Source: an uncultured Clostridia bacterium (lineage in GTDB: Bacteria; Bacillota; Clostridia; TANB77; CAG-508). Taken from it: a stretch of 33,193 nt of DNA. The DNA lies in contig CAKPHD010000016.1 of the NCBI GenBank assembly GCA_934155625.1, positions 1-33,193 on the forward strand, written 5' to 3'. The stretch's first letter is position 1. Every line of letters begins with the position of its first letter. The translations under genes and the position numbers were made by a program. Shown piece by piece: positions 7,246 to 13,900 of the stretch. Below the pieces are notes generated by a model, which worked only from the letters and a program-made list of their open reading frames with translations, had not been told where the DNA came from and searched no databases.

Positions 7246-8772
7246 ATGGAAGTATTTACAAGATTCTTATACGCGTTTTTATCACAAGTCTTTTTAGGAT
7301 TTTCGACAATGTTAAAAGGAATTGGGACAGGAATTAAACAATTATTCGATATTAAAACATATCAAGATGTATTAAATACATATAAAGGAGACTTTACTAT
7401 TCCTGAATGGGGATTAGTTGTTTTAGTCATATTATTTATGTTTGTATTTGTAGCACTAGTAATTGGATTGATATATCTATTAATTAGAAAATATCTAAAA
7501 TTTAGAAAAAGTGCAATCGAACAAGACCAATTATTAGATGAGCTAGCTAATTTAAACGGACAAGTTGCAAGTTTAATGAAAGAAAAAGAAGACATATTAG
7601 CAATGAAGGTATCTCAATTAGGCTTAAAACCTGATGAATCACCAACAATAGAAGAAAAAAATGAAGGAGAAGAAGAAACAACTGATAATCCTGACATAAG
7701 ATTTTCTAAATTAGATCAAATAGATAAACAATATGAAAACTATGAAGTTGTAAATTATGGTAATACTTTTACATTGCCAGAATTATGTGCTAATTTTAGA
7801 AATTTTGCAGGTTCTAAATTAAGATTATATTATAAAGAAGAAATGGTAAGAGTATTTATAGCAGGATTAGCTTCAACAAAATTAGTTATATTACAAGGTA
7901 TTTCTGGTACAGGTAAAACATCATTAGCATATGCATGGGGAAAATTTATGATGCATAGTTCATGTGTTGCTTCAGTACAACCGTCTTGGAGAGATAGAAC
8001 AGATATGTTTGGTTATTTTAATGAATTCACCAAAAAATTTAACGAAACTGAAATGCTAAAAGAAATGTATATAGCAGGATATACTGACGAAGTATATACA
8101 GTAATATTAGACGAAATGAACTTATCACGTGTAGAATATTATTTTGCAGAAATGTTATCAATTCTAGAAATGCCAAATAGAGATGAATGGATAATTGAGT
8201 TAGTACCAAATAGTTGGAAAACAGATCCTAAAAAGATTATTGATGGAAAAATAAAAGTACCAGCCAATATGTGGTATATAGGAACAATTAATAATGATGA
8301 CTCTACATTTGCTGTAACAGATAAAGTATATGATAGAGCTATGCCAATAGATATAAATGATAAAAGTGTACCTTTTGATGCAATACCTACAGATGCAAAA
8401 GGAATTAATTTTTCATATTTAGATAACTTATTTAAAACAGCAATTCAAGAAAATCCTATTTCTCAGTCAACACTAGACAAAATAGATGAAATGGATAATT
8501 ATGTAATACAACATTTTCGTATTGCCTTTGGTAACCGTATAGTATCACATATGAAAAAGTTTGTACCTGTATATGTAGCATGCGGTGGAGACGAGGTTGA
8601 TGGAGTTGACTACTTTATTGCAAAAAAAATACTTAGAAAATTTGAACAGCTAAACTTAGCATATATAAAAGATGAAATAGACCCATATATCAATTTCCTT
8701 GATAAAACATTTGGAAAAAATAAAATGAAGGAATGTATAGAATATTTATTAAGACTTAAGAAAATGGCATAA
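7246..8772 (+). CDS. Membrane-anchored McrB-type AAA+ NTPase
   Basis: 508 aa. The N-terminal part has hydrophobic stretches at about residues 8-22 and a clear membrane helix at about 56-80, followed by RKYLKFRK on the inner side and a short coiled coil (about 88-122). An acidic linker (about 132-150) leads to a McrB/MoxR-like AAA+ domain. This shows Walker A GISGTGKTS (218-226), Walker B ILDEMNLSRVE (287-297, the McrB-style DEMN) and sensor-1 GTINNDD (346-352). Arg364 (VYDRA) is a candidate arginine finger. The N-x-x-D in NNDD sits where McrB has its guanine-specificity motif, so GTP use is possible. McrB normally drives a restriction complex. Here the gene is embedded in a surface-protein operon and followed 18 nt later by a DUF2357-like partner, so a motor or regulatory role at the membrane is inferred. 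Confidence 0.85.
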   Translation: MEVFTRFLYAFLSQVFLGFSTMLKGIGTGIKQLFDIKTYQDVLNTYKGDFTIPEWGLVVLVILFMFVFVALVIGLIYLLIRKYLKFRKSAIEQDQLLDELANLNGQVASLMKEKEDILAMKVSQLGLKPDESPTIEEKNEGEEETTDNPDIRFSKLDQIDKQYENYEVVNYGNTFTLPELCANFRNFAGSKLRLYYKEEMVRVFIAGLASTKLVILQGISGTGKTSLAYAWGKFMMHSSCVASVQPSWRDRTDMFGYFNEFTKKFNETEMLKEMYIAGYTDEVYTVILDEMNLSRVEYYFAEMLSILEMPNRDEWIIELVPNSWKTDPKKIIDGKIKVPANMWYIGTINNDDSTFAVTDKVYDRAMPIDINDKSVPFDAIPTDAKGINFSYLDNLFKTAIQENPISQSTLDKIDEMDNYVIQHFRIAFGNRIVSHMKKFVPVYVACGGDEVDGVDYFIAKKILRKFEQLNLAYIKDEIDPYINFLDKTFGKNKMKECIEYLLRLKKMA

Positions 8773-8790
8773 TTAAAAGGAGGAAAAACC

Positions 8791-9963
8791 TTGGACAATT
8801 TAGGAATAATAGAATTATATGAAAAAAACGAAAAAAGTAATAGTGTAGATGAATTTAAAGAAAAAACAAATTCTACATTACACGTTGAAACCAAAAAGAA
8901 AAAAACAGCAAGAGATACTGAATGGTTAGATGTAATAGAACAAACAATTCCATATATTGATAATATATTTAGAAAACCAAATCGTTTTATAGTAAATGAA
9001 GAAGAAATTGTAAAAATAGAACAAACCAAAAAAGTAACAGTAGAAACAATAAAACATTTATCAAAAAATACAAATTTAATACAAACAATAGATGAAAAAA
9101 CAGGAGATGTTACTCCATCAAAACTTTTAAATGTTAGAAAAGAAGAGAGTTATAATACATATGAAAATAGATTAATATACACATTGGTTCAAAATACAAA
9201 AATGTTTATAAAAAGAAAAACAGATGAACTAATGAAAAGTATTAATTCAGAAAATGAACAAGATGATAATGATAAAGACAATACCAAATTAGAATATAAT
9301 GCAACTTCAGAAGTAAAAGATGAAAAAATAAATGTACAAGTAAAATTAAACTCAGAAATAGATCCTAATGGAGATGAATCTAAAGATAAAAATAAATTAA
9401 TATTAGACAGAATTGAAGAAATAAAAAGGAAAATTGATGTAGTATCAAATGCTGAACCATATAAGGTTATAGATAAACTACATATAACATTGGTTAGAGA
9501 ACCCATTAGGAAAACTAATGTAGTATTAAAAAATGTAAATTTTCAATATGCAATGAAATTATGGTCATATTTAAGGGAAAATTTTGATGAAACAGATTTA
9601 GAAAATACAGAAGAAAATAAAGATTATATGGATCAGGGAGAACTAAAACAGTTTATAGATGAAGCATTTCTGTTACAATATTTAGCCATGAAAACAATAG
9701 ACGAAGACAGAAAAGAAAACGAAGCAACCTATCAAGAATTAAAGGAAAAGATGGTTGAACAAATGCTAGAAAAAATGGTTGACATGGATGAAGACGAGTC
9801 TGAAAACGTAAATGATAATGGAAGTACAGAACAACAGCTAATTCAAATGATTTCAGATAAATATGAAGTAATAAAATATAAAAAGACTGAGATAATAAAA
9901 GAAATTCAGCAAATATTTAAAAAGCATATTGAAAAATATGAAGAACAAGTAGAGAAAAGGTGA
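8791..9963 (+). CDS. DUF2357-like McrC-type partner protein without nuclease domain
   Basis: 390 aa, starting at TTG 8791 with GGAGG 7 nt upstream. Residues about 45-150 carry the pattern of DUF2357 proteins: WLDVIEQTIPYIDNIFRKP, then IKHLSKNTNLI, then the hallmark SYNTYENRLIYTLVQNT. A later part (VREPIRKTNVVLKN, AMKLWSYLRENFD) also fits the helical arm of these McrC-like adaptors. In McrBC-type systems DUF2357 is normally fused to a C-terminal PD-(D/E)XK nuclease. Here the protein ends in a charged, helix-forming tail (about 300-390) and I see no nuclease motif. It follows the McrB-type gene and its stop overlaps the next start (GTGA), so the pair is co-translated within the operon. It probably binds and stimulates the AAA+ ring. 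Family call by pattern only. Confidence 0.7.
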   Translation: MDNLGIIELYEKNEKSNSVDEFKEKTNSTLHVETKKKKTARDTEWLDVIEQTIPYIDNIFRKPNRFIVNEEEIVKIEQTKKVTVETIKHLSKNTNLIQTIDEKTGDVTPSKLLNVRKEESYNTYENRLIYTLVQNTKMFIKRKTDELMKSINSENEQDDNDKDNTKLEYNATSEVKDEKINVQVKLNSEIDPNGDESKDKNKLILDRIEEIKRKIDVVSNAEPYKVIDKLHITLVREPIRKTNVVLKNVNFQYAMKLWSYLRENFDETDLENTEENKDYMDQGELKQFIDEAFLLQYLAMKTIDEDRKENEATYQELKEKMVEQMLEKMVDMDEDESENVNDNGSTEQQLIQMISDKYEVIKYKKTEIIKEIQQIFKKHIEKYEEQVEKR

Positions 9964-10577
9964 AGAAACAAATGTTAAATAAAATGAATAAAATCAAGGA
10001 AAATAAAAAAGTAAAATTAATAGGAAATATTTTATATATTTTATTATTTTTAATTGTAGTGTTAATGTTGGTTGTTGTTACTTTACAAAGAACAAGTAAT
10101 AATAGCATTTCAATAGGTGGATATCGAATGTTTGCAGTTGCTACAGGAAGTATGATACCTGTTTATAATGTTGGAGATGTTTTAATAGCAAAAGAAACTG
10201 AATCTTCAAGCTTAAAAGTTGGTGATGATATTGTATATAAAGGAGAAAAAGGCTCTTTTAAAGATAAGGTTGTAACTCATAGAATAATATCAATAGAAGA
10301 AAAAGAAGATGGAAATTATAAGATAATTACTAAGGGAGTTGCCAACCAAGAACAAGATCCAGAAATTAATCAGACTCAGGTATATGGAAAAATAGTATAT
10401 AAAATAAAGACTCTAAGCTTTTTGGATAGAATGTTAAAAAATATGTATACATTTTATTTTGTAATTTTCATTCCTGCTGGAGTAATTATTTATAAAATAT
10501 TTAAAGAACTAACTACTAGAGAAGATGAAGAACCTGAAGAAGAGGAGAATAATGGAAAAGATAGTAAAAATAATTAA
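9960..10577 (+). CDS. SipW/ER-type signal peptidase I (active), second copy
   Basis: 205 aa. A basic N-terminus precedes a helix at about residues 21-41. The active-site box FAVATGSMIPVYNVGDVLIA holds Ser64 and VVTHRIIS holds His107. In TKGVANQEQDP the usual Asp after Gly is Val127, although an Asp follows nearby. A C-terminal helix (about 146-168) precedes an acidic tail. The start is GTG 9960, giving a GTGA overlap with the preceding stop; ATG 9972 with AAAAGG 11 nt upstream is the alternative and would shorten it by four residues. The last 26 nt overlap the TasA-like gene at 10552, a natural substrate. The pairing peptidase-then-subunit repeats the arrangement seen near 3556-4715. Confidence 0.88.
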   Translation: MKKQMLNKMNKIKENKKVKLIGNILYILLFLIVVLMLVVVTLQRTSNNSISIGGYRMFAVATGSMIPVYNVGDVLIAKETESSSLKVGDDIVYKGEKGSFKDKVVTHRIISIEEKEDGNYKIITKGVANQEQDPEINQTQVYGKIVYKIKTLSFLDRMLKNMYTFYFVIFIPAGVIIYKIFKELTTREDEEPEEEENNGKDSKNN

Positions 10578-11145
10578 AAAAGTAAAAATAAAAAATATAA
10601 TAATATTAATTTTATTGATTATTTTTAATACATATGCATGGTTTATATATGCAACTAAAGTAGCTACAGATATTTCTGTTCATATTGCTTCTTGGAATGT
10701 TGAATTTGCTACAGGTGAAGATGAAACAACAACCAATATAATAGTTCAGATTGATAGAACTTATCCAGGTATGGAAAGGTATTTAAAAGAGATTACTGTA
10801 AAAAATAAAGGTGAAATGAAAGCCCAATTGAGTTATAATATAAAATCGCTAAAAGTTTTAGATAATAGATATACTGTTGGCGAAGATATAACAGATGAAG
10901 AATTACAAAACAAAATAGAAACAGAATATCCGTTTAAGATTAATATTGCAAAAGATGATAGTGAATTAATCCAAGGAACAGGAGATGGAAAATTTTCAAT
11001 AAGTGTTGAATGGCCATATGAGTCAGGTGATGATGAAAAAGACACGTTATGGGGAAATAAAGCTTATGATTATTATGAAGCTAACCCAGATAAAAAAAGT
11101 ATTGAAATTCAATTAGAACTAGTAGCAAAACAAATAACAGACTAA
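10552..11145 (+). CDS. TasA-like secreted subunit with SipW-type signal peptide
   Basis: 197 aa from ATG 10552, which has AGAGGAG just upstream; an earlier in-frame start at 10525 lies inside the previous gene and lacks such a site. The signal region is EKIVKIIKKVKIK plus one hydrophobic stretch, then FNTYAWFIYATKV. TYAWF is the typical border for SipW cleavage (after about Ala29). The mature part has the TasA-like pattern IASWNVEF, YPGMERYLKEITVKNKGEMK and a C-terminal IEIQLELVAKQITD strand. It overlaps the second signal peptidase by 26 nt, so the two are likely coupled. Its 3' end forms one arm of a perfect palindrome shared with the convergent gene. Probably a structural subunit of a fibre or matrix. 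Confidence 0.8.
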   Translation: MEKIVKIIKKVKIKNIIILILLIIFNTYAWFIYATKVATDISVHIASWNVEFATGEDETTTNIIVQIDRTYPGMERYLKEITVKNKGEMKAQLSYNIKSLKVLDNRYTVGEDITDEELQNKIETEYPFKINIAKDDSELIQGTGDGKFSISVEWPYESGDDEKDTLWGNKAYDYYEANPDKKSIEIQLELVAKQITD

Positions 11146-11162
11146 GTATTGTCTGTTATTTG
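11131..11162 (+). terminator. Perfect 12-bp palindrome across two convergent gene ends
   Basis: CAAATAACAGAC (11131-11142) and GTCTGTTATTTG (11151-11162) are exact reverse complements around an 8-nt loop. The stop codons of the plus gene (11143-11145) and minus gene (11142-11144) lie at the loop, so the arms are coding on both strands (Gln-Ile-Thr-Asp in each). T tracts are weak on both sides, so termination is likely but not certain. Confidence 0.6.
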
Positions 11163-11741
11163 TGTAAATGAAATATTAACATGAAAAAGTGCTGGATTTT
11201 CTGAAGAGGTAGAAATTGTATCTGCAGTATTATCCATGCTTTGAGAATCGGCATTATCATTCCACATTATATAAATTCGTATTTTTCTTTTTTTTATATT
11301 GCTAGACAGTCCTATAGTATCTGATATAGGTTCATTAAAATCTTGAAAATTAATTTTTTCGCCATCATCTACAGAATAACCAGTAGCAACTAAATCTTTA
11401 ACACTACTTTTTTCATCAGCAGATGTGGTTATTTCATATTTAAATGATACATCTGCATGAGAAAAATCAAAATTTAAATCAAAATATCCTTCTGCTGTTG
11501 GAGCAATTATATCGCTAGAGATATGCTTATTACCAGGAAATACTGGAACAATAGAATTTGAAATGTCGGTGTTATTTTTTATAGAAAGATTATTTACAAG
11601 TATATTCCAACTAGCAATGGTCAATGATGTGTTACCATCTGCTGTTGTAAGATATTTGGCATAAATTTGGATAAATATAACAAATACAATACCAAAGCAT
11701 AAACCTATCAGAAATAATATAAATTTTTTGTGATTTTTCAT
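11142..11741 (-). CDS. TasA-like secreted subunit, convergent orientation
   Basis: 199 aa. Basic start (MKNHKK), hydrophobic stretch (about residues 7-27), then IQIYAKYLTTADGNTSLTIASWNILVNN. The IYAKY border and IASWN strand match the other TasA-like proteins. SHADVSFKYEITTSADEK resembles the core strand of the subunit at 3556, and the end (FHVNISFTQITDNT) parallels the C-terminus of the gene at 10552. AGAGGT lies 5 nt before the ATG at 11741. It is the only surface-locus gene on the minus strand. It faces the operon ending at 11145 with a 4-nt overlap of the gene ends and is divergent from 11849. It therefore has its own promoter in 11742-11848; a weak TTGTAT-18-TAAAAT is visible there. Separate regulation or a local inversion could explain the orientation. 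Confidence 0.75.
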   Translation of the reverse strand: MKNHKKFILFLIGLCFGIVFVIFIQIYAKYLTTADGNTSLTIASWNILVNNLSIKNNTDISNSIVPVFPGNKHISSDIIAPTAEGYFDLNFDFSHADVSFKYEITTSADEKSSVKDLVATGYSVDDGEKINFQDFNEPISDTIGLSSNIKKRKIRIYIMWNDNADSQSMDNTADTISTSSENPALFHVNISFTQITDNT

Positions 11742-11800
11742 AATATACCTCTTTTGTATTTTTTTCTTAGTCTATCACAAATTATTTTATAAATCAAGAA

Positions 11801-11828
11801 TTTACAAATACAATCTAATATTTATAAT
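11801..11828 (+). promoter_or_regulatory. Possible SigA promoter for the gene at 11849
   Basis: TTTACA (11801-11806), 16-nt spacer, TATAAT (11823-11828). The boxes are good but the start codon is close, leaving a leader of only about 14 nt in which the AAAGGA lies. A little-changed alternative further upstream cannot be excluded. Confidence 0.4.
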
Positions 11829-11848
11829 TATAGAAAGGAAAAGATGTT

Positions 11849-12556
11849 GTGAAAAATAAAGAAAAGATAAAGTTAAACTCTGAGAAGATAAGAGAAAGAG
11901 ATAGAAAAATAAGGGTAATAAAAACAGGATTACTAATGATGTTAGTATTTTTAATAATAATATATTTTTTATTAAGAATAGTATATGAAACAGGATATTT
12001 TACAGTATCATTAGATCCTAATTTAGCAAAAAAAAGTGGACTAGTTATGTATGAGAGTAAAGAAACCAAAGAAGAAAGAAAGATATTAAAAGCAACAAAA
12101 GTTGAATTTATGGACAATATATCTGTAAAATGGTTACCAGAAAATTTAAATAACGAAGCTGATGGAAGTCATAATGGGGATAATTATTTAGCATATACAT
12201 TTTATTTAGAAAATAAGGGAAGTGACCCTATAAATTATTGGTATTCAATTTTGATTGATGAAGTAATAAAAAATGTAGATAGAGCTATAAGAATAATTGT
12301 ATATAGAAATGACGAACAAAAAATATATGCTCAGGCAAATAGAACAACAGGTGAACCAGAAAATGGAACAGAAAAATTTAAATCAGATACAGAAATTGCA
12401 TTAGAAAATAGAAAAGGAATGCAACCAGGAGATATAGATAAATTTACTATTGTAGTATATCTAGAGGGTGATGATCCAGAATGTGATAATTCTCTAATTG
12501 GAGGAGAAATGAAAATGCATATGGATATAACAGAAGAGCATCCTGCAGAAAAATAA
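11849..12556 (+). CDS. Membrane-anchored TasA-like protein with cytosolic N-terminal segment
   Basis: 235 aa from GTG 11849 (AAAGGA upstream; the ATG at 11844 is followed by a stop). A long charged segment (about residues 1-26, KNKEKIKLNSEKIRERDRK) precedes one helix (about 27-46). This is unlike a cleavable signal, and no Y-A-F site follows, so the protein is probably anchored with its C-terminus outside. The outer part has ISVKWLPENLNN, YTFYLENKGSDPINYWYSI and the C-terminal VVYLEGDDPECDNSLIGGEM. The motif aromatic-x-EGxDxxC recurs in the major subunit at 12737 (MWIEGQDVDCEN). It could be the membrane base or initiator for a fibre made of that subunit. It directly precedes the intergenic region with the phased repeats. 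Confidence 0.75.
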   Translation: MKNKEKIKLNSEKIRERDRKIRVIKTGLLMMLVFLIIIYFLLRIVYETGYFTVSLDPNLAKKSGLVMYESKETKEERKILKATKVEFMDNISVKWLPENLNNEADGSHNGDNYLAYTFYLENKGSDPINYWYSILIDEVIKNVDRAIRIIVYRNDEQKIYAQANRTTGEPENGTEKFKSDTEIALENRKGMQPGDIDKFTIVVYLEGDDPECDNSLIGGEMKMHMDITEEHPAEK

Positions 12557-12562
12557 GTAAAT

Positions 12563-12630
12563 ATTACAAAAATATTACAAAAACATTACAAAAAAATTAC
12601 AAAAACATAAAAAATTACAGTTATATTACA
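12563..12630 (+). repeat. Six ATTACA repeats, helically phased, upstream of the major-subunit promoter
   Basis: ATTACA begins at 12563, 12574, 12585 and 12596 (11-bp steps) and again at 12614 and 12625 (11-bp step, after an 18-bp gap). Several copies are followed by A tracts, so A tracts also recur once per helical turn. The set ends 15 bp before the -35 box at 12646. This looks like an activator-binding array, an UP-type element or a curved-DNA segment. Confidence 0.85.
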
Positions 12631-12645
12631 TTTTTTGAAGATATA

Positions 12646-12674
12646 TTGACATATTTTGCAAAATTATTTATACT
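12646..12674 (+). promoter_or_regulatory. Strong SigA promoter of the major subunit gene
   Basis: TTGACA (12646-12651, full consensus), 17-nt spacer, TATACT (12669-12674, one change from consensus). The predicted start near 12681 leaves a leader of about 56 nt before ATG 12737, with AGAGGG at 12722-12727. Confidence 0.85.
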
Positions 12675-12698
12675 AAGTACATAGTGAAAATAAATTAA

Positions 12699-12716
12699 GT
12701 TCAATAAAATTTGAAC
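12699..12716 (+). promoter_or_regulatory. Short leader hairpin before the major subunit gene
   Basis: GTTCAA (12699-12704), loop TAAAAT, TTGAAC (12711-12716): a perfect 6-bp stem in the untranslated leader, 5 nt before the AGAGGG ribosome binding site. It may stabilise the message or affect initiation; as a protein-binding inverted repeat it could also be an operator. Confidence 0.4.
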
Positions 12717-12736
12717 AGAAGAGAGGGTAAAAGAAA

Positions 12737-13792
12737 ATGAGTAAAAAATCAAAAGAAAAAAACAATTTAAAATTATCAATACTATTATTAATCTTACTAT
12801 TAATAGTATTAATCGCTTCAACTTATGCATGGTTTACTGCAAACCAAACTGTAACAGTTGATTCAGTAGATGTACATATTGAGGCACAAAATGGTTTGCA
12901 AATTTCAACAAATGCAACAGATTGGAAATCATTAATTGAAAATACAGATATTACTGACAATGCTTATGCAGGTAATAAAAACCAATTACCCACATCAATG
13001 GAACCAGTATCAACTATTGGAGACATAGATGATACAACAGGATTTATGAAAATGTATTATGGAAAAGTAGAATCAGATGAAACAGATGGTTTTGATAAAT
13101 TAACTGCAACAGCGGAAGCTGAACCAGTAGCAGATCCAAAGGCTACTGCAAAATTCGTATCATTTGACGTGTTTTTAAGAGTTAATAGTGATACAAAATT
13201 AAAAATGACTTCAGGTTCGAAAGTTGTAATGAAAGATGGAAGTACTGATAAAGGTATAAAACAAGCTTCACGTGTTGCTTTCTGTATAGAAGGAAACACA
13301 CCAGCAGGTTCTGATGCTGCAACAATAACAGGATTAAAAGGAGCTAAATCATTCTCAGATCCAGCAAAAACAGTTTACATTTGGGAACCAAATGCTAACT
13401 TACATACAGCAGCTGCTGTAGCACATGCAAAAGATAACTATAATATAACAACAACAACAGGTGGAGCAAAATCTGATATAGTTACATATGCTGGTATAAA
13501 ACAAGCATTTGATACAAAAACTTTATTAAAAGATACATATACAGCTGGAGATAATTTCTCAACAATAAAACCTGATTATATAACACTTGCAAATGCTAAC
13601 GGAGAGATGTTGAATGCTGATGGTTCAGAAGGAACAGGAGAAAAACCAGCAGAACAAAAAATATTTACATTAACTGCAGGAATTACAAAAGTAAGAGTAT
13701 ATATGTGGATAGAAGGACAAGATGTTGACTGCGAAAATACAGCATCAGGAACAGATATTTCATATAATTTACAATTCACAATTGATAATTAA
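12737..13792 (+). CDS. Putative major TasA-like fibre subunit
   Basis: 351 aa. MSKKSKEKNN plus a hydrophobic stretch (about residues 13-28) ends in IASTYAWFTANQTVTVDSV, the clearest SipW-type border here, with cleavage expected after Ala31. The mature protein has the strand HIEAQNGLQIS, a domain with FVSFDVFLRV, and an Ala/Thr/Gly-rich middle (e.g. HTAAAVAHAKDNY). It ends in VRVYMWIEGQDVDCENTASG plus a final beta strand, as in other TasA/camelysin-like proteins. It has its own consensus promoter behind phased repeats, a leader hairpin, a ribosome binding site, and a strong terminator 10 nt after the stop. Codon use is richer in GCA, ACA and GGA than its neighbours. These are the marks of a highly expressed monocistronic subunit gene. 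Expression level is inferred. Confidence 0.82.
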   Translation: MSKKSKEKNNLKLSILLLILLLIVLIASTYAWFTANQTVTVDSVDVHIEAQNGLQISTNATDWKSLIENTDITDNAYAGNKNQLPTSMEPVSTIGDIDDTTGFMKMYYGKVESDETDGFDKLTATAEAEPVADPKATAKFVSFDVFLRVNSDTKLKMTSGSKVVMKDGSTDKGIKQASRVAFCIEGNTPAGSDAATITGLKGAKSFSDPAKTVYIWEPNANLHTAAAVAHAKDNYNITTTTGGAKSDIVTYAGIKQAFDTKTLLKDTYTAGDNFSTIKPDYITLANANGEMLNADGSEGTGEKPAEQKIFTLTAGITKVRVYMWIEGQDVDCENTASGTDISYNLQFTIDN

Positions 13793-13802
13793 TTTTGGAA
13801 AG

Positions 13803-13832
13803 AAGAACAGTAAAAAAACTGTTCTTTTTTTT
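13803..13832 (+). terminator. Strong Rho-independent terminator after the major subunit gene
   Basis: AAGAACAGT (13803-13811), 6-A loop, ACTGTTCTT (13818-13826), continuing as a T run to 13832. It isolates the gene at 12737 from the downstream coiled-coil and giant-protein genes. Confidence 0.93.
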
Positions 13833-13841
13833 GTTATAAGA

Positions 13842-13870
13842 TGGACTTTTTTTGGCAGATATGATAATAT
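13842..13870 (+). promoter_or_regulatory. Possible promoter for the coiled-coil / giant protein genes
   Basis: TGGACT (13842-13847), 17-nt spacer, TAATAT (13865-13870), 30 nt before ATG 13901. A promoter is expected here because a strong terminator lies just upstream; the exact boxes are uncertain. Confidence 0.4.
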
Positions 13871-13900
13871 AAAATTGTAAAATAGTGGAGGAAAAAGTAG

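Noticed and set aside
7246..9963. A functional McrBC restriction system
   Set aside because: The second protein shows no PD-(D/E)XK nuclease, no specificity domain is seen, the AAA+ protein is membrane-anchored, and the neighbours are secretion genes rather than defence genes.
9917..10108. Short hydrophobic minus-strand frames throughout the locus (e.g. here, 3884-4183, 16233-16610)
   Set aside because: All are antisense shadows of Lys/Asn/Ile-rich genes with Leu/Phe/Tyr-rich translations and no ribosome binding sites.
12561..12630. Phased ATTACA repeats as a CRISPR array
   Set aside because: The repeat is only 6 bp at 11-bp steps, without 20-40 nt spacers or cas genes; an operator or curvature element fits better.
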